Below are positions 53,701 to 63,814 of a stretch of DNA of 64,000 bases, one piece after another. The translations under genes and the position numbers were made by a program. Source of the DNA: Pseudorasbora parva (lineage: Eukaryota; Chordata; Actinopteri; Cypriniformes; Gobionidae); contig NC_090186.1 in assembly GCF_024679245.1 (NCBI RefSeq), positions 45,189,756 through 45,253,755 on the forward strand, given 5' to 3'. The notes beneath the pieces were generated by a model. That model had not been told where the DNA came from and made no database searches. It worked only from the letters and a program-made list of their open reading frames with translations. Numbering within the stretch: position 1 is the stretch's first letter; the number at the start of each line of letters is the position of its first letter.

Positions 53701-55383
53701 ACATGCAACCGGTGCGTGTGCAGGAAGACTCCACCAGAGAAAGCAGCGCCATTAGTGAACATTCAGGTATCTAGGCCACTTGAGTTGGTATGTATGGATT
53801 TCTTATCTTTGGAACCAGATCGTACTAATACAAAGGACATCTTGGTGATAACTGATTACTTCACAAAATACGCTGTAGCAATCCCCACACCAAATCAGAA
53901 GGCTAAGACAGTCGCAAAAAACCTATGGGAAAATTTCATTGTTCACTATGGGGTACCTGAAAGGCTTCATAGCGATCAAGGACCTGATTTTGAGAGCAAG
54001 ACCATTAAAGAGTTATGTGAGATTGCTGGAATTAGGAAAGTTCGAACTACACCGTATCATCCCAGGGGAAACCCAGTTGAAAGGTTCAACCGAACTCTGT
54101 TGAGTATGCTGGGTACTCTGAGAAACAAGGACAAAACCCATTGGAGAGATTTTGTGAAGCCTGTTGTGCATGCATATAATTGCACTAAACATGAAACTAC
54201 AGGATTCACACCATATGAGTTAATGTTTGGCCGACAGCCTAGGTTGCCAATAGACCTCGCTTTCAGAGTACCTGTGAATAACAGCCATAATGAGTTCCAT
54301 TCCCAGTATGTGAAAACTTTGAAAACTCATTTGCAGGAGAGTTATGAACTTGCCAGGAAGAATGCAGCAAAGGTTGCAGCAAGGAACAAGACAAGATATG
54401 ACAAAAGAGTGACAGAGTCTTCACTTGATGTGGGTGATCGAGTTCTTGTCAGAAATGTGCGTCTCCGAGGAAAGCACAAATTGGCTGATAAATGGGACTC
54501 TGAAGTATACATTGTGGTAAACCGAGCTGGTGAACTTCCTGTGTACACCGTGAAACCAGAAGGAAAAGAAGGACCCTTGCGAACGCTCCACAGGGACCTA
54601 TTGTTGCCTTGCGGTTTCTTGTCACCATCTGAGGAGGAAGAAAAGATGGCACACAAGCAGCAGAGAGGGCGAAAAGTTCTGAGAGAAGTAAATGAGGAAG
54701 AACCAGAGAGTTCAGAGCAGTGTCTGGATAATGACGGAGAGGACGATGATTATCTTATGCAAGGAATTGAGCCCATTTCCGAAACCATTCCGGTGAGATT
54801 TGTTAAGGAGTTTGAAGTCGTGAGAGCACCAAGAGAAATTCCCCTCAAAAGCGTTGAACCTGTAATTCAGACACAACCTGATTCAAACCCTGCCAGTGCT
54901 AATGTCAGTGATACGCATGAAGAATACCTACCTGAACCAGAATACTTACCTGAAACTCAGTCTTCTATTGGACCAGCCTCCGCTCACAGTGATATGGTAC
55001 CTGAAAGAAAAAGATTTGAAGAGAGAAGTTTTCTGTCAGAAACAGGGCAACAAAGTTTGAATTCACCTGTTAATACAAGAATGGAGAACAAAACTAACAC
55101 AGAGCAAAATGGAAAACCCATACCTCATGTTCCAGTGGAAAAAGACAGAGTGGATCCAGTTGAATCAGAAGCATCTGAAGAAGATACAGAGTCAGATGAA
55201 TGTGAAGCTGAGAGTAGATTAAGGAAGTCCAAAAGAATGAGACAAAAATCCAAAAGACTGACTTACCCGGAATTGGGCAATCCTATGATATCTATTATTC
55301 AATCTCTTTTGCAAGGACTAAACACAGCTTTCGTTGAAACATTAGCAGAACAACCCAGATCAGTTAAGCACACTAAGATATAA
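50671..55383 (+). CDS. Pol polyprotein of the Ty3/Gypsy element (protease, RT, RNase H, integrase)
   Basis: Read as a -1 extension of gag; the frame itself is open from at least 50635 (1582 codons to 55383; residue numbers count from 50635). Retroviral-type aspartic protease motif LLDTGSQ (Asp80). Reverse transcriptase about 385-620: CIDYRKLN, VLDLKSGYYQI, FNRMPQGITNAPSTFQ and the catalytic FLDD (Asp533-534). RNase H about 695-820 with HTDAST (Asp702) and DADGLSRRP. Integrase about 980-1270: HHCC zinc module (HDNMGHLG, CNRCVCRK), then Asp1055 (CMDFL), Asp1114 (HSDQGPDF) and Glu1149 (PVERFNR), the D,D-35-E triad, and a GPY/F-like module. No chromodomain recognised. About 250 acidic residues follow, of unknown role. 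No stops or frame breaks. Confidence 0.95.
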   Translation, partial: FKLELAPVARRTRATVCRTSLKRPIGRKGSSELSCSRGQLASLPKGLIGAKCTAQVYIEGKLCSCLLDTGSQVTTISQSYHEQNLSELSIIPLENLLEVEAANGQVVPYLGYVKMRVKFPEDFLGSTVEVSTLALVIPDTSGTAQPKVLIGTNTLDLAYGKHLEINDSICKSIPFGYKAVVKTIEYRWDQRVNSNVGIVRLPSAEAAVIPAGQNLVLEGVVSVKGQVTDKWVVMEPPSHSSVPGGLLVASCLLNLPEHPSCKVPVVLKNETEHDITIPGKCVIADVHAIERVISNKSTQKGAMSSNVEDKSTKELCFDFGDSPITKEWKERITQELRDMSDVFAVHDFDVGRTEKVKHSIKLHDNTPFKHRARPIHPDDFEAVRRHLEELLEAGIIRESESSYSSPIVVVKKKNGDVRLCIDYRKLNTQTIKDAYALPNLEEAFSALRGSKWFSVLDLKSGYYQIEVEEKDKPKTAFVCPLGFWEFNRMPQGITNAPSTFQRLMEKCMGDINLTEVLVFLDDLIVFSETLEEHETRLLHVLNRLKDYGLKLSVEKCKFLQTSVRYLGHIVSQNGVETDPQKIETIKTWPSPKTLKELRSFLGFSGYYRRFIRDYAKIAKPLNNLTVGYPPLRKNCKGKSKSTSYLSSKVPFGGRWTESCQQAFDTLIEKLTTAPVLGFADPTLPYELHTDASTTGLGAALYQQQGGELRAIAFASRGLSRSESRYPAHKLEFLALKWAVTEKFSDYLYGGSFKVVTDSNPLTYILTSAKLDATSYRWLSALSTFSFTLQYRPGKSNLDADGLSRRPHGMLTNDGISQKEQERINQFTLHHLPEDRNSILVHTEVVQAISDKHLVRTTEDGDYIPLIESLSVSSEAIPETYESFEGFPVVPQLTEQELKDKQRADPAIQEIILQLESGKPSLPVLRKELPELPFLLREWKKLELRDGILYRKRVDGDHTVYQLVLPKDLRPIVMEQLHDNMGHLGMERTLDLARARFYWPRMATDVEVKIKTCNRCVCRKTPPEKAAPLVNIQVSRPLELVCMDFLSLEPDRTNTKDILVITDYFTKYAVAIPTPNQKAKTVAKNLWENFIVHYGVPERLHSDQGPDFESKTIKELCEIAGIRKVRTTPYHPRGNPVERFNRTLLSMLGTLRNKDKTHWRDFVKPVVHAYNCTKHETTGFTPYELMFGRQPRLPIDLAFRVPVNNSHNEFHSQYVKTLKTHLQESYELARKNAAKVAARNKTRYDKRVTESSLDVGDRVLVRNVRLRGKHKLADKWDSEVYIVVNRAGELPVYTVKPEGKEGPLRTLHRDLLLPCGFLSPSEEEEKMAHKQQRGRKVLREVNEEEPESSEQCLDNDGEDDDYLMQGIEPISETIPVRFVKEFEVVRAPREIPLKSVEPVIQTQPDSNPASANVSDTHEEYLPEPEYLPETQSSIGPASAHSDMVPERKRFEERSFLSETGQQSLNSPVNTRMENKTNTEQNGKPIPHVPVEKDRVDPVESEASEEDTESDECEAESRLRKSKRMRQKSKRLTYPELGNPMISIIQSLLQGLNTAFVETLAEQPRSVKHTKI

Positions 55384-55437
55384 GCCTTGACACTGATAGT
55401 AGTCAGAATTGCAATGCAAAGGGACTTGCATGGATTT

Positions 55438-55450
55438 AAAGAGGGGAGGG
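55438..55450 (+). promoter_or_regulatory. Polypurine tract
   Basis: AAAGAGGGGAGGG directly abuts the 3' LTR, the expected primer for plus-strand DNA synthesis. Confidence 0.88.
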
Positions 55451-57089
55451 TGTAACCCATGTTAAATGTGGTGCCTTAGGAAAATAAATATATATATAAA
55501 TAAATATATATATATAATTGTATAGTCTAATAGTTGTATTTCTAATTAAAATATTGAAACGATCTATTAAAGTACATTGTGAATTAACTATGTATAAATA
55601 AAAATAATAATTATCATATTTGAGCGGAGATCATGTGACGTATTACACGTAACACAAGCTGTGTATGACGCAAGCGGATGACTCACGGAAGTGCGAGAGA
55701 TGCGCTGAACACGAGATGAGTGATGCAGAAACGGGATTAAAAAGGTTTATATTGTTAAAATTCATTTAATATTGTTATAAACAACTTTATAATACTTTAT
55801 GATTGATGATGATAAATCATTGTAGAATGATGATTGCCGATGTAAACGTGGATGCTAGATGATTGTGAAACTCCTGTGAATCTGAAGCGGGTGTTTTAAA
55901 AACTGAAAACTCGGGATTTGGTGAGTTATCTGTATTTTTCTTTTCTTTAAAAGATGTGTTTTTTGTTACCTGCATATCATTATGCATGTTGTAAAAATCG
56001 TTTTCATATTTCATGTTCATATGATTTATTTTGAGATGTTGAGTGATATATTTTGTTAAGCTATGAATGAATATTGATGTCCATATCAATATGAGTATAA
56101 TATACATTTCTCAATATGCCTGTAAAATAACATGCTTGACATGAAAAGTTGTGATGCATATTTAAACACAGTTTAAATAGGAAAAAGAGAAGTTGATGAG
56201 ATTGTTATATATTAATGACACTGTTTTGGTAAAACAGGTCAGGTTTGTTGATTTGAGTTGAAAACCTCTCTCATGGATTTGAGATGGCGAGCCACCAAAA
56301 TTGAATGCTGATTCCTGGACCTGGGAAAGCACACTTTTGTTGTATCCACTGTATTAAGGACATTCGTTGCGTTGCATCAACTTGCTTCAGGAGGACAATT
56401 CTCTTTCCTTTGGATACTTCTCTGAACTGGTAGGACTGAGCCGATTTGGCACTCACTCACTGGACTTGTTAAAGGACCATTCTTGGACAAATTCAGACAA
56501 AGAGTTATAACAAGGGTATTTGGTTATTGCGTGTGAGTTAAATGTATATTTTGTATTTAATTTTGTTTCTTTTCCATTTCAATGTGATAAGAGATTTCAG
56601 TTTTGCTGACTGGTTATTTGTGGTTTTATTACCTTGTTACGGGGTTTTGTTAAAGAAGGTTCTGGTTTGAACGCAATATAGAACAAAAATCCCCAAATTT
56701 AAAGAGACAGTTAAGTTTAATAGCTGTCTGAAATACAGAAAATAAATAAACGATAAACGGTCTTACTACAGTCTGCAAATTGAGGTAACGTACATTCAAT
56801 TATTTCAAGAGAAAAAAAAGAAATCGAAATCTTAACAGAATAAGAGAAACAAGACAAGAGATAACACAGAGAATTCATATTTTGTTTATCAATTTATTGT
56901 TTTATAATTTATTTCCGTCTCCAAATCTTGTTTGTTTTGTCTATGTGACTGTTAAATTACAAATATATTTTCTTGAGTAATTTTCCTCATATGCTTCTGT
57001 GGTTTATTTACTGCCAGTATTAATTCTGTTCTCCACCAACCTAGAAACTGGTCCATCGCTCTAACGTTATGTTGAGGGCACTTGTTACA
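55451..57089 (+). repeat. 3' LTR
   Basis: Same length as the 5' LTR and identical in every stretch compared. It ends GTTACA, followed by the target copy ATTG at 57090-57093. Confidence 0.95.
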
Positions 57090-57175
57090 ATTGACCAAAT
57101 GTCCCCACAATGTAAATAGATTCATAAACATACTAAATTGTTTTTTTTTTATGTAAAAATGCAGAATGTTTCCTG

Positions 57176-57194
57176 TGATGGGTAGGTTTAGGGG

Positions 57195-57240
<46 letters not shown>

Positions 57241-57440
57241 TGAGTAGGTTTAGGGGGGACAGTGTGTGTGTGTGGGATGAGTAGGTTTAGGGGAAGTGTG
57301 TGTGAGTGAGTGAGATGAGTAGGTTTAGGGGGGGACAGTGTGTGTGAGAGAGTGTGAGTAGGTTTAGGGGCAGAGTGTGTGTGTGTGTGTGATCAGTAGG
57401 TTTAGGGGGGGGCTGTGTGTGTGTGTGTGTGTGTGTGTAG
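57176..57440. repeat. Variable repeat: ggtaggtttaggggg plus GT/GA runs
   Basis: Six copies of gatgagtaggtttagggg separated by GT or GA runs of varying length, with a longer GA run at about 57218-57240. The same phrase in inverse (CCCCTAAACCTACCCATCAC) lies at 60268 beyond the next exon, so the final two armh4 exons are bracketed by inverted copies. Confidence 0.85.
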
Positions 57441-57444
57441 CGGG

Positions 57445-58164
57445 TCAGAACTCGTCCTCTGAGCTGTCAGCCAGTAGCATGGCGTTGTCCGGGCCGCTCC
57501 GCACTTCCCTCGGCGGCTGAAGATTAAAGTCACAGGATTAGAGCATTAGTTCACTTCAGAATAAACAACTCCTGATAATCATCATCCCAGATCTTCATTT
57601 CTTTCTTTCTCATTGAGCCTCATGTTAAAATGCCCAACTTTACAGCAGAATAAAACATGTTTACAGTCTGGGACAAACTGTGGTTTTGGTCTATACGGCT
57701 AATTCTGGCCTTCATGACTGTGAGGGGGTGAAGCTTTTCTATAACTCATTCGTTTACGTTATATAAAGCCTTAAAGTTCTGCGTAATTAAGGGCGTGGTT
57801 ACTTTGAGTGACAGGTGGATTGCCGTTTATCTGCTGTCTATTAGTCATTGCGTCACCTAAGCTCCGCCCACATCCCGCCCCTTTGCCCAACTAAATATAA
57901 TGGCTAATGGCTCACCTTCCTCCTCTGGTGTTTGAAGCTGCCTTCTTTCCGCTTGCGGTGGATTATTCTGATGCTGTATAACGCTCCGACCAGAAGAAGA
58001 GCTCCAGCTATCCCAATGCCCACCGGAGCCAGCATCCCGGACACATAACCTGCCTACAGGGAGAGGACACGCTAGTGCTCAGTACACACACACACACACA
58101 CACACACCGGAGCCAGCATCCCGGACACATAACCTGCCTACAGGGAGAGGACACGCTAGTGCTC

Positions 58165-58206
<42 letters not shown>

Positions 58207-58686
58207 GGAGCCAGCATCCCGGACACATAACCTGCCTACAGGGAGAGGACACGCTAGTGCTCAGTACACACACACACACACACACACACACCGGAGCCAG
58301 CATCCCGGACACATAACCTGCCTACAGGGAGAGGACACGCTAGTGCTCAGTACACACACACACACACACACACACCGGAGCCAGCATCCCGGACACATAA
58401 CCTGCCTACAGGGAGAGGACACGCTAGTGCTCAGTACACACACACACACACACACACACCGGAGCCAGCATCCCGGACACATAACCTGCCTACAGGGAGA
58501 GGACACGCTAGTGCTCAGTACACACACACACACACACACACACACCGGAGCCAGCATCCCGGACACATAACCTGCCTACAGGGAGAGGACACGCTAGTGC
58601 TCAGTACACACACACACACACACACACACCGGAGCCAGCATCCCGGACACATAACCTGCCTACAGGGAGAGGACACGCTAGTGCTC

Positions 58687-58717
<31 letters not shown>

Positions 58718-58774
58718 CGGAGCCAGCATCCCGGACACATAACCTGCCTACAGGGAGAGGACACACTAATGCTC

Positions 58775-58812
<38 letters not shown>

Positions 58813-59282
58813 GGAGCCAGCATCCCGGACACATAACCTGCCTACAGGGAGAGGACACACTAATGCTCAGTACACACACACACACACACACACCGGAGCC
58901 AGCATCCCGGACACATAACCTGCCTACAGGGAGAGGACACGCTAGTGCTCAGTACACACACACACACACACCGGAGCCAGCATCCCGGACACATAACCTG
59001 CCTACAGGGAGAGGACACGCTAGTGCTCAGTACACACACACACACACACACACACCGGAGCCAGCATCCCGGACACATAACCTGCCTACAGGGAGAGGAC
59101 ACGCTAGTGCTCAGTACACACACACACACACACACACACACCGGAGCCAGCATCCCGGACACATAACCTGCCTACAGGGAGAGGACACGCTAGTGCTCAG
59201 TACACACACACACACACACACACACCGGAGCCAGCATCCCGGACACATAACCTGCCTACAGGGAGAGGACACGCTAGTGCTC

Positions 59283-59313
<31 letters not shown>

Positions 59314-59370
59314 CGGAGCCAGCATCCCGGACACATAACCTGCCTACAGGGAGAGGACACACTAATGCTC

Positions 59371-59408
<38 letters not shown>

Positions 59409-59710
59409 GGAGCCAGCATCCCGGACACATAACCTGCCTACAGGGAGAGGACACACTAATGCTCAGTACACACACACACACACACACACCGGAGCCAGCA
59501 TCCCGGACACATAACCTGCCTACAGGGAGAGGACACGCTAGTGCTCAGTACACACACACACACTCACACACCGGAGCCAGCATCCCGGACACATAACCTG
59601 CCTACAGGGAGAGGACACGCTAGTGCTCAGTACACACACACACACTCACACACCGGAGCCAGCATCCCGGACACATAACCTGCCTACAGGGAGAGGACAC
59701 GCTAGTGCTC

Positions 59711-59750
<40 letters not shown>

Positions 59751-59806
59751 GGAGCCAGCATCCCGGACACATAACCTGCCTACAGGGAGAGGACACACTA
59801 ATGCTC

Positions 59807-59846
<40 letters not shown>

Positions 59847-60148
59847 GGAGCCAGCATCCCGGACACATAACCTGCCTACAGGGAGAGGACACACTAATGC
59901 TCAGTACACACACACACACACACACACCGGAGCCAGCATCCCGGACACATAACCTGCCTACAGGGAGAGGACACGCTAGTGCTCAGTACACACACACACA
60001 CTCACACACCGGAGCCAGCATCCCGGACACATAACCTGCCTACAGGGAGAGGACACGCTAGTGCTCAGTACACACACACACACTCACACACCGGAGCCAG
60101 CATCCCGGACACATAACCTGCCTACAGGGAGAGGACACGCTAGTGCTC

Positions 60149-60182
<34 letters not shown>

Positions 60183-60283
60183 GGAGCCAGCATCCCGGAC
60201 ACATAACCTGCCTACAGGGAGAGGACACGCTAGTGCTCAGTACACACACACACACACACACACACTGCCCCTAAACCTACCCA

Positions 60284-60335
<52 letters not shown>

Positions 60336-63300
60336 TCACTCACACACACACACACTGCCCCAAAACCTACCCATCACACACTTAGCTTATAATTAACACT
60401 TATTGTAACTTTTTTATGATGCTATCAACATTAATTAGCATTTTAATAGCATGTTTAAACACGTTGGTAACATGGATTAGCATGTTGCTAACATTTTTAG
60501 CACACTGTTAGCATTAATTAACATTTTAATAGTTTGTTTTAACTTGTTGGTAACGTTAATTACAATGAATTAACATTTTGTTGATCTTTGCTAACAGCTG
60601 TTTTCCTCTTTCCCGGTTTGTTCTGTATTTTGGACTGATGGACACAGCCCTGAGGAATAGTGTGTGTGTGTGTGAGGATGAGCCGCACCTTCTCTCGGAT
60701 CAGCTCCACCCAGCTCCGCACTGCAGACAGAGATAAAGACCGTCAGTCATGCTGATGAGGTAAGTAGCTTTAAACATTGAACTTTTACTTTTACTCGGGT
60801 ACATTATAAGCGCTGTATCGGTACTTTTACTGCGCTATTTTCCCTAAACCTGCCGTCGCCACCAGAGCTGGTCAGTAGCTCAGCTCATCTACTCGAGTCC
60901 TGTACTGAAGTTCACTGTTTGAGTCTCTGTGCTTTACTGGAGTATTATTTCTTCTGGAAAATTACGACTTTAAAGCTCCACTGTGTGATATTTTCCCCCA
61001 TCTAGCGGTGTAAAGGTTTATGATCATCCAGTGAATATTAGTTTCTGTTCCTCTCAATTCTGATTTCGTTTTAACTCCTACGGTGGCTGATTTAGTCCAA
61101 GATTAACACGGCAATCCCCCTCTTCACCTTCGACACGGTGCCATCGAGTGTTAAAACGCGAAAGCCGAAGCTTGAATTTACGGGTATGTCCCTCTCTGGC
61201 TACTGTACTTTCAAGATGGAGGAGCAACATGGCGACCGGCACTCGAACCCCTCACCCGTATGTGTTTACAACGGCATATTATAAACTTACCAGAATACTT
61301 TATTACTCAAAAGAAGTAAATATACATTAATGAGCACATATATTTATAAGAACTAAGCGTTTTTAGCTAAGAATAAACTAAAACAGTTACACAGTGTAGC
61401 TTTAACTTCACTCCATCTGAAAGACAAATATCGTCCTCTTTACTCCACTACATTTCTATCAAGGTCCTCGAAGTGGAAAGTCGTTTCTGTCGCAGCTTTG
61501 AAAGTCAGTGATGATTTTTTTCTTCTTTTAAAGGTGTTTGGGTTTTTGCAGAAAGCCTTTCAGGAATCACTCTTGTAGAGTCTCGTGAAGTTCAATGATT
61601 TCACAGCATTTATTAAACACTGATTTATAGTTTAGAGCAAAATGGAAGAAGACGGATGTCCAAATGCTCATTTAGTGGAGTATTGACATAAACAAAGTTG
61701 ATTCTGTCTTCAGTGAAGGTGAACAGTGTGAGAATATCAGATGTGTATCAGTGTATTGGATCCGTGCATTCGGCCTTAAAGTGACAGCAGCTTTGTAACT
61801 TTTCTACAAGTATTTAAATGAGTTTAAGTTAGTCGTCTGCTAGTGTGTCAGATGGAGCGTCACTGACTGGCTTAAACCATGATGGCATAATGTGCATTTA
61901 GACAACTATAATACAATAATGCGGCGACATGAAGAAGGACATTTACTTTTGATACTTAAGTACTTTTGAAAACAAATACTTCTGTACTTTTACTGCAGTA
62001 ATGAAGGTTCTCACCCAGGCCCTGGTTCCGCTGCACCCAGACCGGAGGAGGCGGGATCAAACTGTAGGGCGCCCGGGTGGGCGGAGCCATGGTGCTTTCC
62101 ATCAGGTCCTCTTCACTCTCCTCCTCCTCCTCAGAGTCCATCTCCTCCTCATCCTCCTCTTCTTCAGGCCCCTCTGTAAGACAGAGACTTAGCTTAGCTC
62201 ACGCCGTGTCAGAAACTAGCGCTGTCGCTTTAAACGCACCAACCTTTCGATTCCTGCTCCTCTAACACCGAGCTCCGTGTGACATCATCGCCTGCTGGAC
62301 CAATCAGAACAGGTTACAAAGCTAACACACTGATCTACTTCTTCTGCTAATTCATGATAGCAATGTGGTAAATATGCTAGGCAAATGATAATTAATTTTA
62401 AAAGCACATTAAAAAATGTTAGCAATATAATGCATGTTAGGAAAAAATGCTAATTAATGCTGGTAACATGCTAATTCACACGGACAACATATTTCATGTT
62501 AGCAATGTGCTAAAACCTGCTGATTCATGTTAGCAAAATGTTAAATCATACTAGCAAAACATGCTAATTCATGCTAGCAAAACATGCGAATTCATGCTAG
62601 CAAAACATGCGAATTCATGCTAGCAAAATGCTAAATAATGCGAACATTTTTCATGTTAGCAAAAGTGTTAAATCATGCTAGCCATGTTAATGTTAATTAT
62701 GATAAAAACATGTAAAATAATGCTAGCATTATGGTGATGAATGTTAACAAAATGCTAATTCATGCTATGCTAACAAAATGTTATTTCATGTTAACAGTGT
62801 TAAATCATGCTAGCAAAATGTTAATTCAATGCTAGCAAAACATGTTAAATAATGTCAGCAACATGTTAAAACTTGCTAATGCATGTTAGCTAAATGCTAA
62901 TGCATATTAGCAAAATGCGAAATAATGCAAACAACCTATTTCATGTTAGCAATGTATAAAAAATGATAACAAAATGGTAATTCATGATAGCAAAGTGTTA
63001 AAACATGGAAGCCAAATGCTAATTAATGCTAACAACATGTAAAAAATCGCTAGCAACATGTTAAATAACGCTAGGAACATTTTAAATAATGCTACCAACA
63101 TGTTAACAAAACATTGCAACAGGCTAAATCATATAAACAGCATGCTAAATAAAGTATATAACATGATAATTCATGCTAGCAAAGGGTAAAAAATGCTAAA
63201 ACATGCTAATTCATGAAAGTAAAATGTTAAATCATGCTAGCAACATCCTAATTAATGCTAGCAAAGCATTAAAACATGCTAGCAAAATGCTAATTATTGC

Positions 63301-63749
63301 AAACAATGTGCAAAAAATGCTAGCAACATGTTAAATTATGTTAGCAAATTGTTAGCAAAATGTTAAATAATGCTAGCAACAGGCTAAATCATATTAACAA
63401 CATGCTAATTAATATTAACAACATGTTTAATGTCCATGAAAAACTAATTTGTGCTAGCAAAATGTTAAAATATGCTTAAACATGCTAATTCAAGCAAGTA
63501 AATGTTAAATCATGCTAGAAACATCCAAATTAATGCTAGCAACATGTTAGCAAAATGCTAAATAATGTCAACAATATGCAAAAACATGATAAATTCATGT
63601 GCTAAATCATGTTTACAACATCCAAGTATATATATATATTTTTAACTTTCTCCCAGTAAAACCTTCAAGATGTTCTAAGTTATTTTACATTTTCAGAGCT
63701 GGCTTCGTCAAGAGACAACATCAATGTTTTCATCAAACTGTCTCCTCTA

Positions 63750-63814
<65 letters not shown>

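Larger units (their letters stand above)
47206..57089 (+). mobile_element. Complete Ty3/Gypsy LTR retrotransposon, 9884 bp
   Basis: Two LTRs of exactly 1639 bp (47206-48844 and 55451-57089), TGTAAC...GTTACA ends, and a 4-bp target duplication ATTG (47202-47205, 57090-57093). Primer site, gag, pol in the -1 frame (protease, reverse transcriptase, RNase H, integrase) and a polypurine tract are all in place. Every stretch of the two LTRs I compared by eye is identical, and open frames inside them recur at a constant offset of 8245, so there are no indels. Domain order PR-RT-RH-IN is that of Ty3/Gypsy. No envelope gene is recognised. It is a young insertion with no visible disabling change. Confidence 0.96.

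Noticed and set aside
54342..54656. Antisense open frames inside gag and pol
   Set aside because: Shadows of the coding strand with no domain content.
58008..60396. Open frames rich in CVCV, HTHT and LSTSVSSPCRQ on both strands
   Set aside because: They are translations of CA/GT runs and the armh4 satellite units. No independent gene is supported.
61956..62141. Stand-alone minus-strand open frame MDSEEEEESEEDLM...
   Set aside because: Real coding sequence, but it is the internal armh4 exon 62173-62015 and not a separate gene. It is included in the armh4 entry.
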